Source: 39-52-133 sp041488395
GTDB taxonomy: Bacteria; Pseudomonadota; Gammaproteobacteria; Burkholderiales; Gallionellaceae
Direction: 5' to 3'
Length of the DNA stretch: 6,560 nt
Assembly: GCA_041488395.1 (NCBI GenBank)
Contig: JBGPPE010000146.1
Coordinates: 1 to 6,560, forward strand
Below the pieces are notes generated by a model, which worked only from the letters and a program-made list of their open reading frames with translations, was not told the DNA's origin and did not search any database. This document shows positions 1 to 5,222 of the stretch, piece by piece. Numbering within the stretch: the stretch's first letter is position 1; each line of letters begins with the position of its first letter. The translations under genes were made by a program, and so were the position numbers.

Positions 1-93
1 GCACAGTCCTCAATGCGCGTGGAAGTGTCCAGAAAGCAGGCTTTCGACCTGCTGTGGACGGATGCTCAAATATCATGGCAGCAATTTTTCTGA
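1..93 (+). CDS. C-terminal end of an unidentified protein (partial)
   Basis: Frame 1 is open from the window edge to a TGA at 91-93, giving 30 visible residues that end in ISWQQFF. I do not recognise the family from so short a piece. Coding is supported by a G/C-leaning third codon position and by the junction with the next gene: the TGA is followed by one base and then the ATG of the hydrolase at 95. That spacing is typical of translationally coupled genes, and it argues that the two are co-transcribed. The fragment contains Trp, Phe and charged residues in a soluble-looking mixture, with no membrane segment. An accidental open frame of 30 codons cannot be excluded. Confidence 0.5.
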   Translation, partial: AQSSMRVEVSRKQAFDLLWTDAQISWQQFF

Positions 94-94
94 T

Positions 95-946
95 ATGCGC
101 TTGCTGTTAGCCTTTATTCTCGGCGCGCTGCTGACGGGATGCACGTCCCTGTTTTTTCAGCCGCAGAACAAGGAGTACATGACACCCGATGCAATCGGGC
201 TGCCCTACCAGGATGTTTATTTTCCCGGTGAAGGCGGCCATATGCTGCATGCCTGGTGGCTGCCCGCAAAGGGCATGGCAGCAGGCACGGTGTTATTTCT
301 GCATGGCAATGCAGAAAATATAAGCACGCATATTGCCAGCGTCTACTGGCTGCCAGCGCAGCACTACAATGTATTGCTGCTGGATTATCGTGGCTATGGT
401 CGATCTCAAGGGGAGCCCTCAATTGCCGGTGCGCTGGAGGATATCAACAGTGCGATGAAGCACCTGTTGCAGCGTGCGGACGTCGATCCGGAACGCATCG
501 TGGTGCTGGGACAAAGCCTGGGCGGTGCCCTGTCGATTTATTATGTTGCGCATAGCCCTTATCGCCACAATATCAAGGCGCTGATCGTAGAAAGTTCATT
601 CACCTCATACCGCCATATTGCACGCGAAAAACTGGCCTTGTTCTGGCTGAGCTGGCCGTTGCAATGGCCATTATCATTCACCGTAGACGATAGCTACAGC
701 CCTCTGTATGTGGTTGATCAAATCAGCCCCATTCCTTTGCTGCTGATTCACGGGGACAAGGACAAGGTTGCACCATTGCAGCATGGGCAGGCGTTATTTG
801 ACGCAGCACGGCAGCCCAAGGAGTTCTGGCTAGTATCTGGAGGTGGGCATATCGAGGCGTTCAGGCGCAAGGTCTACCAGGAAAAGCTGGTGCAGTATTT
901 GCAGCGGGTGTTGGGTCGGGCAGAGGAATTACCCAGGCAGCCATAA
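95..946 (+). CDS. alpha/beta hydrolase, predicted lipoprotein (BEM46/YfhR-like)
   Basis: A predicted serine hydrolase of the alpha/beta fold, 283 residues, with unknown substrate. I chose the ATG at 95 over the in-frame ATG at 62 because it puts a compact lipoprotein signal at the very N-terminus: hydrophobic residues 3-13, then the lipobox LTGC with Cys16 as the lipidated residue. It also abuts the upstream stop at 91-93. Thr17 after the Cys is compatible with outer-membrane sorting. Fold motifs seen are LFLHGNAEN (residues 67-75, oxyanion region), DYRGYGRS (97-104), nucleophile elbow GQSLGG with Ser141, HGDKD with Asp223 as the likely acid, and GGGH with His252. The catalytic triad therefore looks complete. 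The pattern resembles BEM46/YfhR-type hydrolases, which usually carry a membrane anchor rather than a lipobox. No good Shine-Dalgarno precedes the start, consistent with coupling to the gene upstream. Hydrolase fold is certain; the reaction is not. Confidence 0.9.
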   Translation: MRLLLAFILGALLTGCTSLFFQPQNKEYMTPDAIGLPYQDVYFPGEGGHMLHAWWLPAKGMAAGTVLFLHGNAENISTHIASVYWLPAQHYNVLLLDYRGYGRSQGEPSIAGALEDINSAMKHLLQRADVDPERIVVLGQSLGGALSIYYVAHSPYRHNIKALIVESSFTSYRHIAREKLALFWLSWPLQWPLSFTVDDSYSPLYVVDQISPIPLLLIHGDKDKVAPLQHGQALFDAARQPKEFWLVSGGGHIEAFRRKVYQEKLVQYLQRVLGRAEELPRQP

Positions 947-974
947 TGTAGCGAGGTCGGGAATTGATGGGCGT

Positions 975-1003
975 AAAAAAAGCGGGAGGAGCTCCCGCTT
1001 TTT
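975..1003. terminator. bidirectional rho-independent terminator between convergent genes
   Basis: A perfect 8-bp GC-rich stem, AGCGGGAG at 981-988 and CTCCCGCT at 992-999, encloses a 3-base loop. It is flanked by seven A residues (975-981) and five T residues (999-1003). Read on the plus strand it ends in a short T run, and on the minus strand in a seven-T run, so it can stop transcription from both sides. It lies 28 bases past the hydrolase stop and 18 bases past the cytochrome c stop, the expected place for a shared terminator of convergent genes. The longer T run on the minus strand suggests it is strongest for the cytochrome gene. Confidence 0.93.
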
Positions 1004-1021
1004 CTATGAGGCCAAGGCGAA

Positions 1022-1339
1022 TTACTTCAGGCCGGCGATGAAGCTGGCGAGCTTCTTGATTTCAGCATCAGATGCGCCCATGCCTTTAGGTGGCATCACG
1101 CCCATCTTCCAGCCGAAAGAACCACCCTTGGTTACATTGGCAGCGATGGTGTCGGCAGCTTTTTTGTCGCCCTTGTATTTCTTGGCTACATCCATCCATG
1201 CCGGACCAACCAGCTTTTTGTCAATTGTGTGGCAGGAACCGCACTTTGCCTTGCCTTCAGCAGGCATGTCCACAGCGAAAGCGGAACCAGCAATCATCAG
1301 ACTGGATGCAGCGATCATACTAGCGATAAAAGATTTCAT
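1022..1339 (-). CDS. class I cytochrome c, c551/c552 type
   Basis: A small periplasmic monoheme electron carrier of 105 residues. Residues 1-22 are a Sec signal peptide ending in AFA, leaving a mature protein of about 83 residues, the usual size of c551/c552 cytochromes. Heme attachment is CGSCH at residues 33-37, with Cys33 and Cys36 as thioether ligands and His37 as proximal iron ligand. VGPAW at 44-48 follows the usual KxVGPA pattern. Met82 in GVMPPKG is the expected sixth ligand, and the C-terminal helix is the IKKLASFIAGL segment (94-104). Such proteins shuttle electrons from the bc1 complex or periplasmic dehydrogenases to terminal oxidases or reductases; the partner cannot be told from here. 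The gene has its own promoter and RBS and a terminator just downstream, so it is probably expressed as a single unit, with possible read-through from moeB. The ATG is supported by GGAGAG four bases upstream. Confidence 0.94.
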   Translation of the reverse strand: MKSFIASMIAASSLMIAGSAFAVDMPAEGKAKCGSCHTIDKKLVGPAWMDVAKKYKGDKKAADTIAANVTKGGSFGWKMGVMPPKGMGASDAEIKKLASFIAGLK

Positions 1340-1343
1340 ACTT

Positions 1344-1349
1344 CTCTCC
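1344..1349 (-). promoter_or_regulatory. ribosome binding site of the cytochrome c gene
   Basis: On the minus strand GGAGAG lies four bases before the ATG at 1337-1339. It is one of the best Shine-Dalgarno matches in the window and fixes the start. Confidence 0.8.
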
Positions 1350-1403
1350 GTTCAGGTTGATTTAAAGAATGTTGCTAAATTGTCGAAATATCTTGAACCC
1401 CGA

Positions 1404-1432
1404 ATTATAGCCCGAAGGCAGCTCTTCGTCAT
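1404..1432 (-). promoter_or_regulatory. sigma-70 promoter of the cytochrome c gene
   Basis: On the minus strand a perfect -10 hexamer TATAAT (1404-1409) is preceded, across a 17-base spacer, by ATGACG (1427-1432), which matches four of six positions of TTGACA. Transcription would begin near 1394-1397, giving a leader of roughly 55-60 bases before the ATG. The discriminator after the -10 box reads TCGGGG, unusually G-rich. The element sits in the only intergenic gap on the minus strand (1340-1437), directly after the moeB stop, where a separate promoter for the cytochrome would be expected. No start-site data are available; the call rests on hexamer match, spacing and position. Confidence 0.75.
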
Positions 1433-1437
1433 GCCCA

Positions 1438-2211
1438 TCAACGCCCAACACGGCTGTTCGGTTGACGGGCATTGCAGACCGGGCACAGCGCATCCCGCCC
1501 CAGCTTGATGGTGCGTACATCCATATGCAGGATATCCAGCAACAGCAGGCGCCCGCACAAATCCGTGCCGGCCCCCAGCAGTAATTTCAGGGCTTCGGCG
1601 GCCTGCAGGCTGCCAATCACCCCCACCAGCGGGGCAAATACCCCCATGACGGCACAGCGCGTTTCTTCTGCCTCGCTGTCCTGCGGGAACAGGCAGTGGT
1701 AGCACGGACTTTCATCCTGACGCAGGTCGAATACGGTCACCTGGCCGGAAAAACGGGTGGCTGCGCCGGAAACCAGCGGTTTACTCAGCTCGACACAGGC
1801 GCGGTTGATGGCATAGCGGGTGGCAAAATTGTCGCTGCAGTCCAGTACCACATCTGCCCCGGAAATCAGTTGCTGCAAGCGCTCGGCCTCGACGTGCTCG
1901 GGGATGCAGTGGACGTGTACTTCGGGGTTGATCTCGGCGAGAGTCTGGCGTGCCGATTCGACCTTGGGTGTGCCGATGCTGGCGGTACGATGCACAATCT
2001 GGCGTTGCAGATTGGTGAGGTCGACCGTGTCATGGTCGCACAGCGTCAACGTACTCACGCCGCTGGCTGCGAGGTACAGGGCAGCGGGCGAGCCAAGCCC
2101 GCCGGCGCCGATAATCAGGGCATGTGACTGCAGCAGCTTTTCCTGTCCTTCCACGCCGATCTCTGGTAACAGGATGTGCCGGCTGTAGCGTAACAGCTGC
2201 TGGTCATTCAT
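1438..2211 (-). CDS. moeB: MoeB/ThiF-family adenylyltransferase (E1-like)
   Basis: An E1-like enzyme, 257 residues, that adenylates the C-terminal glycine of a small ubiquitin-like sulfur carrier (MoaD for molybdopterin, or ThiS for thiamine). N-terminal LLRYSRHILLPEIG (6-19) is the family signature. ATP-binding GAGGLGS is at 35-41 and the Asp59/Asp61 segment leads into NLQRQ. Arg70, Lys83 and Asp127 (in DCSDNF) correspond, with a constant offset, to the catalytic residues of E. coli MoeB. Four cysteines bind structural zinc: Cys170 and Cys173 in CYHC, Cys243 and Cys246 in CPVC. Cys186 (TRCAVMGVFAP) is the mobile-loop cysteine shared with ThiF. There is no C-terminal rhodanese domain, unlike eukaryotic MOCS3. 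No moaD, thiS or other cofactor gene lies nearby, so the partner is undetermined and ThiF/HesA-like roles are possible; length and zinc spacing favour MoeB. It starts 17 bases after the preceding stop with only a weak RBS, suggesting translational coupling. Confidence 0.9.
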   Translation of the reverse strand: MNDQQLLRYSRHILLPEIGVEGQEKLLQSHALIIGAGGLGSPAALYLAASGVSTLTLCDHDTVDLTNLQRQIVHRTASIGTPKVESARQTLAEINPEVHVHCIPEHVEAERLQQLISGADVVLDCSDNFATRYAINRACVELSKPLVSGAATRFSGQVTVFDLRQDESPCYHCLFPQDSEAEETRCAVMGVFAPLVGVIGSLQAAEALKLLLGAGTDLCGRLLLLDILHMDVRTIKLGRDALCPVCNARQPNSRVGR

Positions 2212-2228
2212 GGGCGGCGAGCCTGCGT

Positions 2229-2633
2229 TTATTTGTACTCACGCAACTCTTTCGGCGTTTCGTCATGATCGCCGTGCGGATGCTGTTCGTAGATTTTGGA
2301 AAAAATTTCGGATTGGGACGATTTGGTCAGGTGTTCGGGCGTATTGAGGTTGTGATACTGCACTTCCTCGCAATAATAGATAAGCTGCTTGCTTAGTTTG
2401 TGCAGCATGTTTTCCTGGAAGTAGAAACCTTCCTTGATGAGCGCGTTTTCCAGTCGTTCCAGGGAAAAGTGCAGCAAACTGTATCCTACGCGCAGGCTGT
2501 TGGGTTCGTTACCCATTTCGACATGCAGGTTCTCCAGGCCATTAAGCAGCCTATAGGCGCGTTCAATTTGCCCTGCCGGATCGGCGGCAAAGTAAAGTAC
2601 ATGTTGCTTATAGGTATCATCCTGCTTGGCCAT
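2229..2633 (-). CDS. uncharacterised 134-residue protein between ctpA and moeB
   Basis: I do not recognise a named family. The protein has no signal peptide or membrane segment, so it is probably cytoplasmic. Residues 11-72 read as alternating strand and helix: HVLYFAA, helix from about 19-33, LHVEMG, strand RVGYSLLHFS, helix from about 58-68, then FYF. This is the order of a ferredoxin-like (HMA- or ACT-type) fold, but there is no CxxC metal motif; the only cysteine is Cys88. A second helical part (76-95) is followed by a polar tail with HPHGDHDE at 118-125 and a charged end. It is clearly a real gene: its RBS lies in the end of ctpA, its ATG is three bases past the ctpA stop, and moeB follows after 17 bases. 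Its base composition is visibly more AT-rich than moeB. Function cannot be stated; regulation or metal handling are only guesses. Confidence 0.85.
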   Translation of the reverse strand: MAKQDDTYKQHVLYFAADPAGQIERAYRLLNGLENLHVEMGNEPNSLRVGYSLLHFSLERLENALIKEGFYFQENMLHKLSKQLIYYCEEVQYHNLNTPEHLTKSSQSEIFSKIYEQHPHGDHDETPKELREYK

Positions 2634-2636
2634 GGT

Positions 2637-4043
2637 TTACTTCCCCGGAAGTACAGGCAAACCCTTCAAGTGATTCAACGCCTGATTGAGCTGGAAATCA
2701 TCCTTGGAACCGAATTCTGGGAGCACAACTTTACCATTTTCGCCGTCCTTGGGCTTGGCTATGGGTTTAGTCGTTACGACAGCGTGAGGGGCTTTCTCAC
2801 TGGTGCTTTCAGCTTGCGTGTCATTGCTCAAATGGTGTTCAAGATCAGCTTCGCGCAAGCGGAAGGCGCTCTCCTCGCCAGCAGTGGCCGGATCCTCCAC
2901 GACGATGTCCGGCACGATGCCCTTGGCCTGGATCGAACGGCCGCTAGGTGTGTAGTAGCGCGCAGTAGTCAGCTTGATCGCCGTGTTATTGCCCAGCGGC
3001 AGAATGGTTTGCACTGAGCCTTTGCCAAACGACTGCGTGCCCATAATTACGGCACGCTTGTGATCCTGCAATGCACCAGCAACGATCTCGGAGGCGGATG
3101 CTGAACCGCCATTGACCAGCACTACCATGGGCAGTTTTTTGTAGGCGTCAGGCAGGCCTTTCAGATAGTCAGTTTTGCCTATTCCACGCAGATAATTATC
3201 AGCATTCGCGGTGAGACGCATTTTTGCATCTTCGGTGCGCCCCTCGGTGTAGACCACCAGTGAGTCTTTGGGCAGGAAGGCGGACGAAACCGCTACAGCT
3301 CCGGTCAGCAAGCCGCCCGGATCGTTGCGCAGGTCAAGCACAATACCTTTCAGGTTGCCTTTACTTTGCTGCTCCAGATTCTCCAGCGCGGTCGCCAGAT
3401 TTTCACCGGTATGTTCCTGAAACTGGGTAATGCGCACGAAGGCATAACCAGGCTCTATCAGCTTTGATTTGACGCTTTGCACCTTGATAATGTCGCGCAC
3501 AACGGTAATCTGCAATGGTTTGCTTTCGCTCTTGCGTACCACGGTAAGCAGAATTTTGCTGCCAGGTTTGCCGCGCATGCGTTTGACCGCGTCATTGAGG
3601 GTGAGACCTTTCACCAGTGTGTCGTCGAGTTTGATAATCAGGTCGCCGCTCTTGATGCCGGCGTGAAACGCGGGTGTGTCTTCAATGGGGGAAATTACCT
3701 TGACCAGGCCGTCTTCCATGCCCACCTCAATGCCGAGGCCGCCAAATTCGCCTTGCGTGCCAACCTGCAAATCCTTGAAGCCCTCGGCATCAAGATAAGC
3801 GGAATGAGGGTCAAGGTCGCTCAACATACCGTTGATGGCTCCGGTGATCAGCTTCTTGTCGCTGACTGGCTCCACGTAATCGCTCTTGATGCGACCGAAC
3901 ACTTCGGACAGGGTGCGCAGTTCCTCCACAGGCAACGTGGTGTAGCTGTCTTTCTCGGCAACGGCAGAAAGGTGCAAGCTAACCAGAATGCCCGCTACCA
4001 GGCCTATCCCAACCAAACCAATTTTTTCAATATGACTGCGCAT
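2637..4043 (-). CDS. ctpA: carboxyl-terminal processing protease, S41 family
   Basis: A periplasmic, membrane-anchored serine protease, 468 residues, that trims or degrades envelope proteins from their C-termini. Residues 8-29 are a hydrophobic signal or anchor. Next comes the N-terminal helical part with GMLSDLDPHSAYLD (72-85), then a PDZ domain at about 92-172 (GLGIE at 102-106, AGIKSGD at 128-134) that recognises substrate C-termini. The S41 core has DLRNDPGG (237-244), NGGSASASE (311-319) with nucleophile Ser316, and FGKGSVQ (339-345) with general base Lys341 and Gln345. The Ser-Lys spacing of 25 matches E. coli Prc. After RYYTPSGRSIQAKGIVPD the end is a polar linker (about 405-445) and a short conserved-looking DFQLNQALNHLKG tail. 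Length suits the CtpA group rather than the larger Prc. The ATG has GGGGT five bases upstream and lies 15 bases after envC, so the two envelope genes are co-expressed. Members of the family elsewhere control peptidoglycan hydrolases, which fits the neighbour. Confidence 0.95.
   Translation of the reverse strand: MRSHIEKIGLVGIGLVAGILVSLHLSAVAEKDSYTTLPVEELRTLSEVFGRIKSDYVEPVSDKKLITGAINGMLSDLDPHSAYLDAEGFKDLQVGTQGEFGGLGIEVGMEDGLVKVISPIEDTPAFHAGIKSGDLIIKLDDTLVKGLTLNDAVKRMRGKPGSKILLTVVRKSESKPLQITVVRDIIKVQSVKSKLIEPGYAFVRITQFQEHTGENLATALENLEQQSKGNLKGIVLDLRNDPGGLLTGAVAVSSAFLPKDSLVVYTEGRTEDAKMRLTANADNYLRGIGKTDYLKGLPDAYKKLPMVVLVNGGSASASEIVAGALQDHKRAVIMGTQSFGKGSVQTILPLGNNTAIKLTTARYYTPSGRSIQAKGIVPDIVVEDPATAGEESAFRLREADLEHHLSNDTQAESTSEKAPHAVVTTKPIAKPKDGENGKVVLPEFGSKDDFQLNQALNHLKGLPVLPGK
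2640..2646 (-). promoter_or_regulatory. ribosome binding site of the 134-residue protein, inside ctpA
   Basis: GGGGAAG on the minus strand spans the last codons of ctpA, six bases before the ATG at 2631-2633. The ctpA stop TAA lies between the site and the start, an arrangement that favours re-initiation by ribosomes finishing ctpA. Confidence 0.65.
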
Positions 4044-4048
4044 GTATG

Positions 4049-4053
4049 ACCCC
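4049..4053 (-). promoter_or_regulatory. probable ribosome binding site of ctpA
   Basis: GGGGT on the minus strand lies five bases before the ATG at 4041-4043, in the 15-base gap after the envC stop. It is a moderate Shine-Dalgarno match and supports the chosen ctpA start. Confidence 0.5.
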
Positions 4054-4058
4054 AGAAA

Positions 4059-5222
4059 TTATTTTGCCACTAACCATTTGGCCGGATCCAGAGGTTTACC
4101 CTCGAAGCGAAGTTCAAAGTATAAACCGGAATCCTCATTGCCGCCGCTGTTGCCGACTGCAGCGATGACGTCACCACTATTTAAATCGTCTCCCACCTGT
4201 TTGTACAGAGTTTCATTGTTCCCATACAGGCTCATGTAGCCTTGGCCATGATCAATGATCAATAAGTTCCCGAAACCGCGTAGCCAATCAGCAAATACCA
4301 CCCTGCCGGCGGCAACGGCCTTGACGGTAAGGCCTGCAGGAGCCTTAATAAACAATCCCTTCCAGAGTACTGTGCTGTCCGGGCGGTTGCTGCCATATTT
4401 ATTGGTAATTTTCCCTTTTAGCGGGAGCAACAGTTTGCCTTTGAGTTGATTAAATGGCCGCTGGCGCACTCGGCGCTCAGCAGGAGTATTGGCTCCGTTG
4501 TCAGCCGGCTGAGCCAGCATGCGCGAGAGCTTTTCCACCAATTGTGCCAATCGTGTTTCATCGCGCTGCAGGCGGCCTATCTCGCGGCGTTGCTGCTTGA
4601 GCTGTAAGGCAATTTTGTGGAGCACCTGCTGGTGCACATGCTTTTCACGCTCCAGCGACTGTTTTTGCGCAATTTGTTCGGTTTGCAGGGAGGCAATCTC
4701 AGTGCTTTTCTGGCGTGCCTGTTCGGTGACGCTGCGGAGTTTCGTGTAGTTGCCACGCAGGGTTTTCAGCCATGCGCTGCGATAGCGTGCAATGTATTCG
4801 TAGTATTGCAATTCGCGCGCAACCTGGTTTGGATCATGGTTATTCAGCAGCAGCTTGAGGTATTCCTGCTTGCCTCCCAGATATTGCTGGTACAGCAACT
4901 GGCTCAGCAAGGCTTGCTGGCCTTGCATGCTCTTGTCGAGCTGTCTTGATTGCTGCTGCAGGTTTCCCAGGGTGAGGCTGGCCTCACGCTGTTGCTGTGC
5001 CAGACTGGAAAGCGTGCGGTTGTTGTTGCTGATGGCGCGCTCGGATTCGCGCAAGGCATCGGCAGCTTCGGAGCGTGACTCGCTGGTTTTGTCCAGCTCC
5101 TGTTGCAGAGCAGTAATGCGCTTGCGCAGTTTTTCCAGCTCTTCCTGTTGTGAAGCGAACGCATCGACGCCGATCAACAGCAGGAAGCAGCTGATTAGCG
5201 CAATGCGTGCGTAAGGAATCAC
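4059..5222 (-). CDS. envC: murein hydrolase activator EnvC, degenerate LytM domain
   Basis: A periplasmic activator of N-acetylmuramoyl-L-alanine amidases at the division septum, 387 residues. In E. coli, EnvC is controlled by FtsEX and switches on AmiA and AmiB. Residues 1-23 form a Sec signal peptide ending in AFA. Two long coiled-coil stretches follow (about 24-115 and 150-240), rich in Gln, Glu, Arg and Leu, with the loop HDPNQVARELQYYEYIARYR between them. A variable linker (about 240-255) leads to a LytM/M23 domain (about 260-383). The zinc ligands of active M23 peptidases are lost: the HxxxD position reads Trp287 and Phe291, and HxH reads Gly366 and Tyr368. The domain is therefore regulatory, as in E. 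coli EnvC. The start is a GTG sharing four bases (GTGA) with the gpmI stop. No Shine-Dalgarno is obvious, so translation probably depends on coupling; the signal peptide begins right at this codon, supporting it. An adjacent gpmI-envC pair is also known in E. coli. Confidence 0.93.
   Translation of the reverse strand: MIPYARIALISCFLLLIGVDAFASQQEELEKLRKRITALQQELDKTSESRSEAADALRESERAISNNNRTLSSLAQQQREASLTLGNLQQQSRQLDKSMQGQQALLSQLLYQQYLGGKQEYLKLLLNNHDPNQVARELQYYEYIARYRSAWLKTLRGNYTKLRSVTEQARQKSTEIASLQTEQIAQKQSLEREKHVHQQVLHKIALQLKQQRREIGRLQRDETRLAQLVEKLSRMLAQPADNGANTPAERRVRQRPFNQLKGKLLLPLKGKITNKYGSNRPDSTVLWKGLFIKAPAGLTVKAVAAGRVVFADWLRGFGNLLIIDHGQGYMSLYGNNETLYKQVGDDLNSGDVIAAVGNSGGNEDSGLYFELRFEGKPLDPAKWLVAK

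Noticed and set aside
62..94. Earlier ATG at 62 as hydrolase start
   Set aside because: It would put 11 polar residues before the lipoprotein signal and overlap the upstream frame, whereas the ATG at 95 starts the signal cleanly just after the upstream stop.
1360..1386. Second possible promoter on the minus strand: TCGACA (1381-1386) and TTAAAT (1360-1365)
   Set aside because: The spacer is only 15 bases, the -10 match is four of six, and the TATAAT promoter upstream is clearly better.
1413..1428. Hairpin after moeB as its terminator
   Set aside because: The stem is only five base pairs and no T run follows on the minus strand, so it is not a credible intrinsic terminator.
843..1508. Open plus-strand frame of 221 codons crossing the hydrolase end, terminator, cytochrome c and moeB
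   Set aside because: It runs through a strong terminator hairpin and antisense to two well-supported genes, so it is an accidental opening.
2400..3017. Open plus-strand frame of 205 codons opposite the 134-residue gene and ctpA
   Set aside because: It is antisense to two packed operon genes and has no recognisable domain or start signal.
3477..4049. Open plus-strand frame of 190 codons opposite ctpA
   Set aside because: It lies wholly antisense to the ctpA gene, whose protein carries all S41 motifs. The translation shows no domain or signal, and there is no RBS or separate context.
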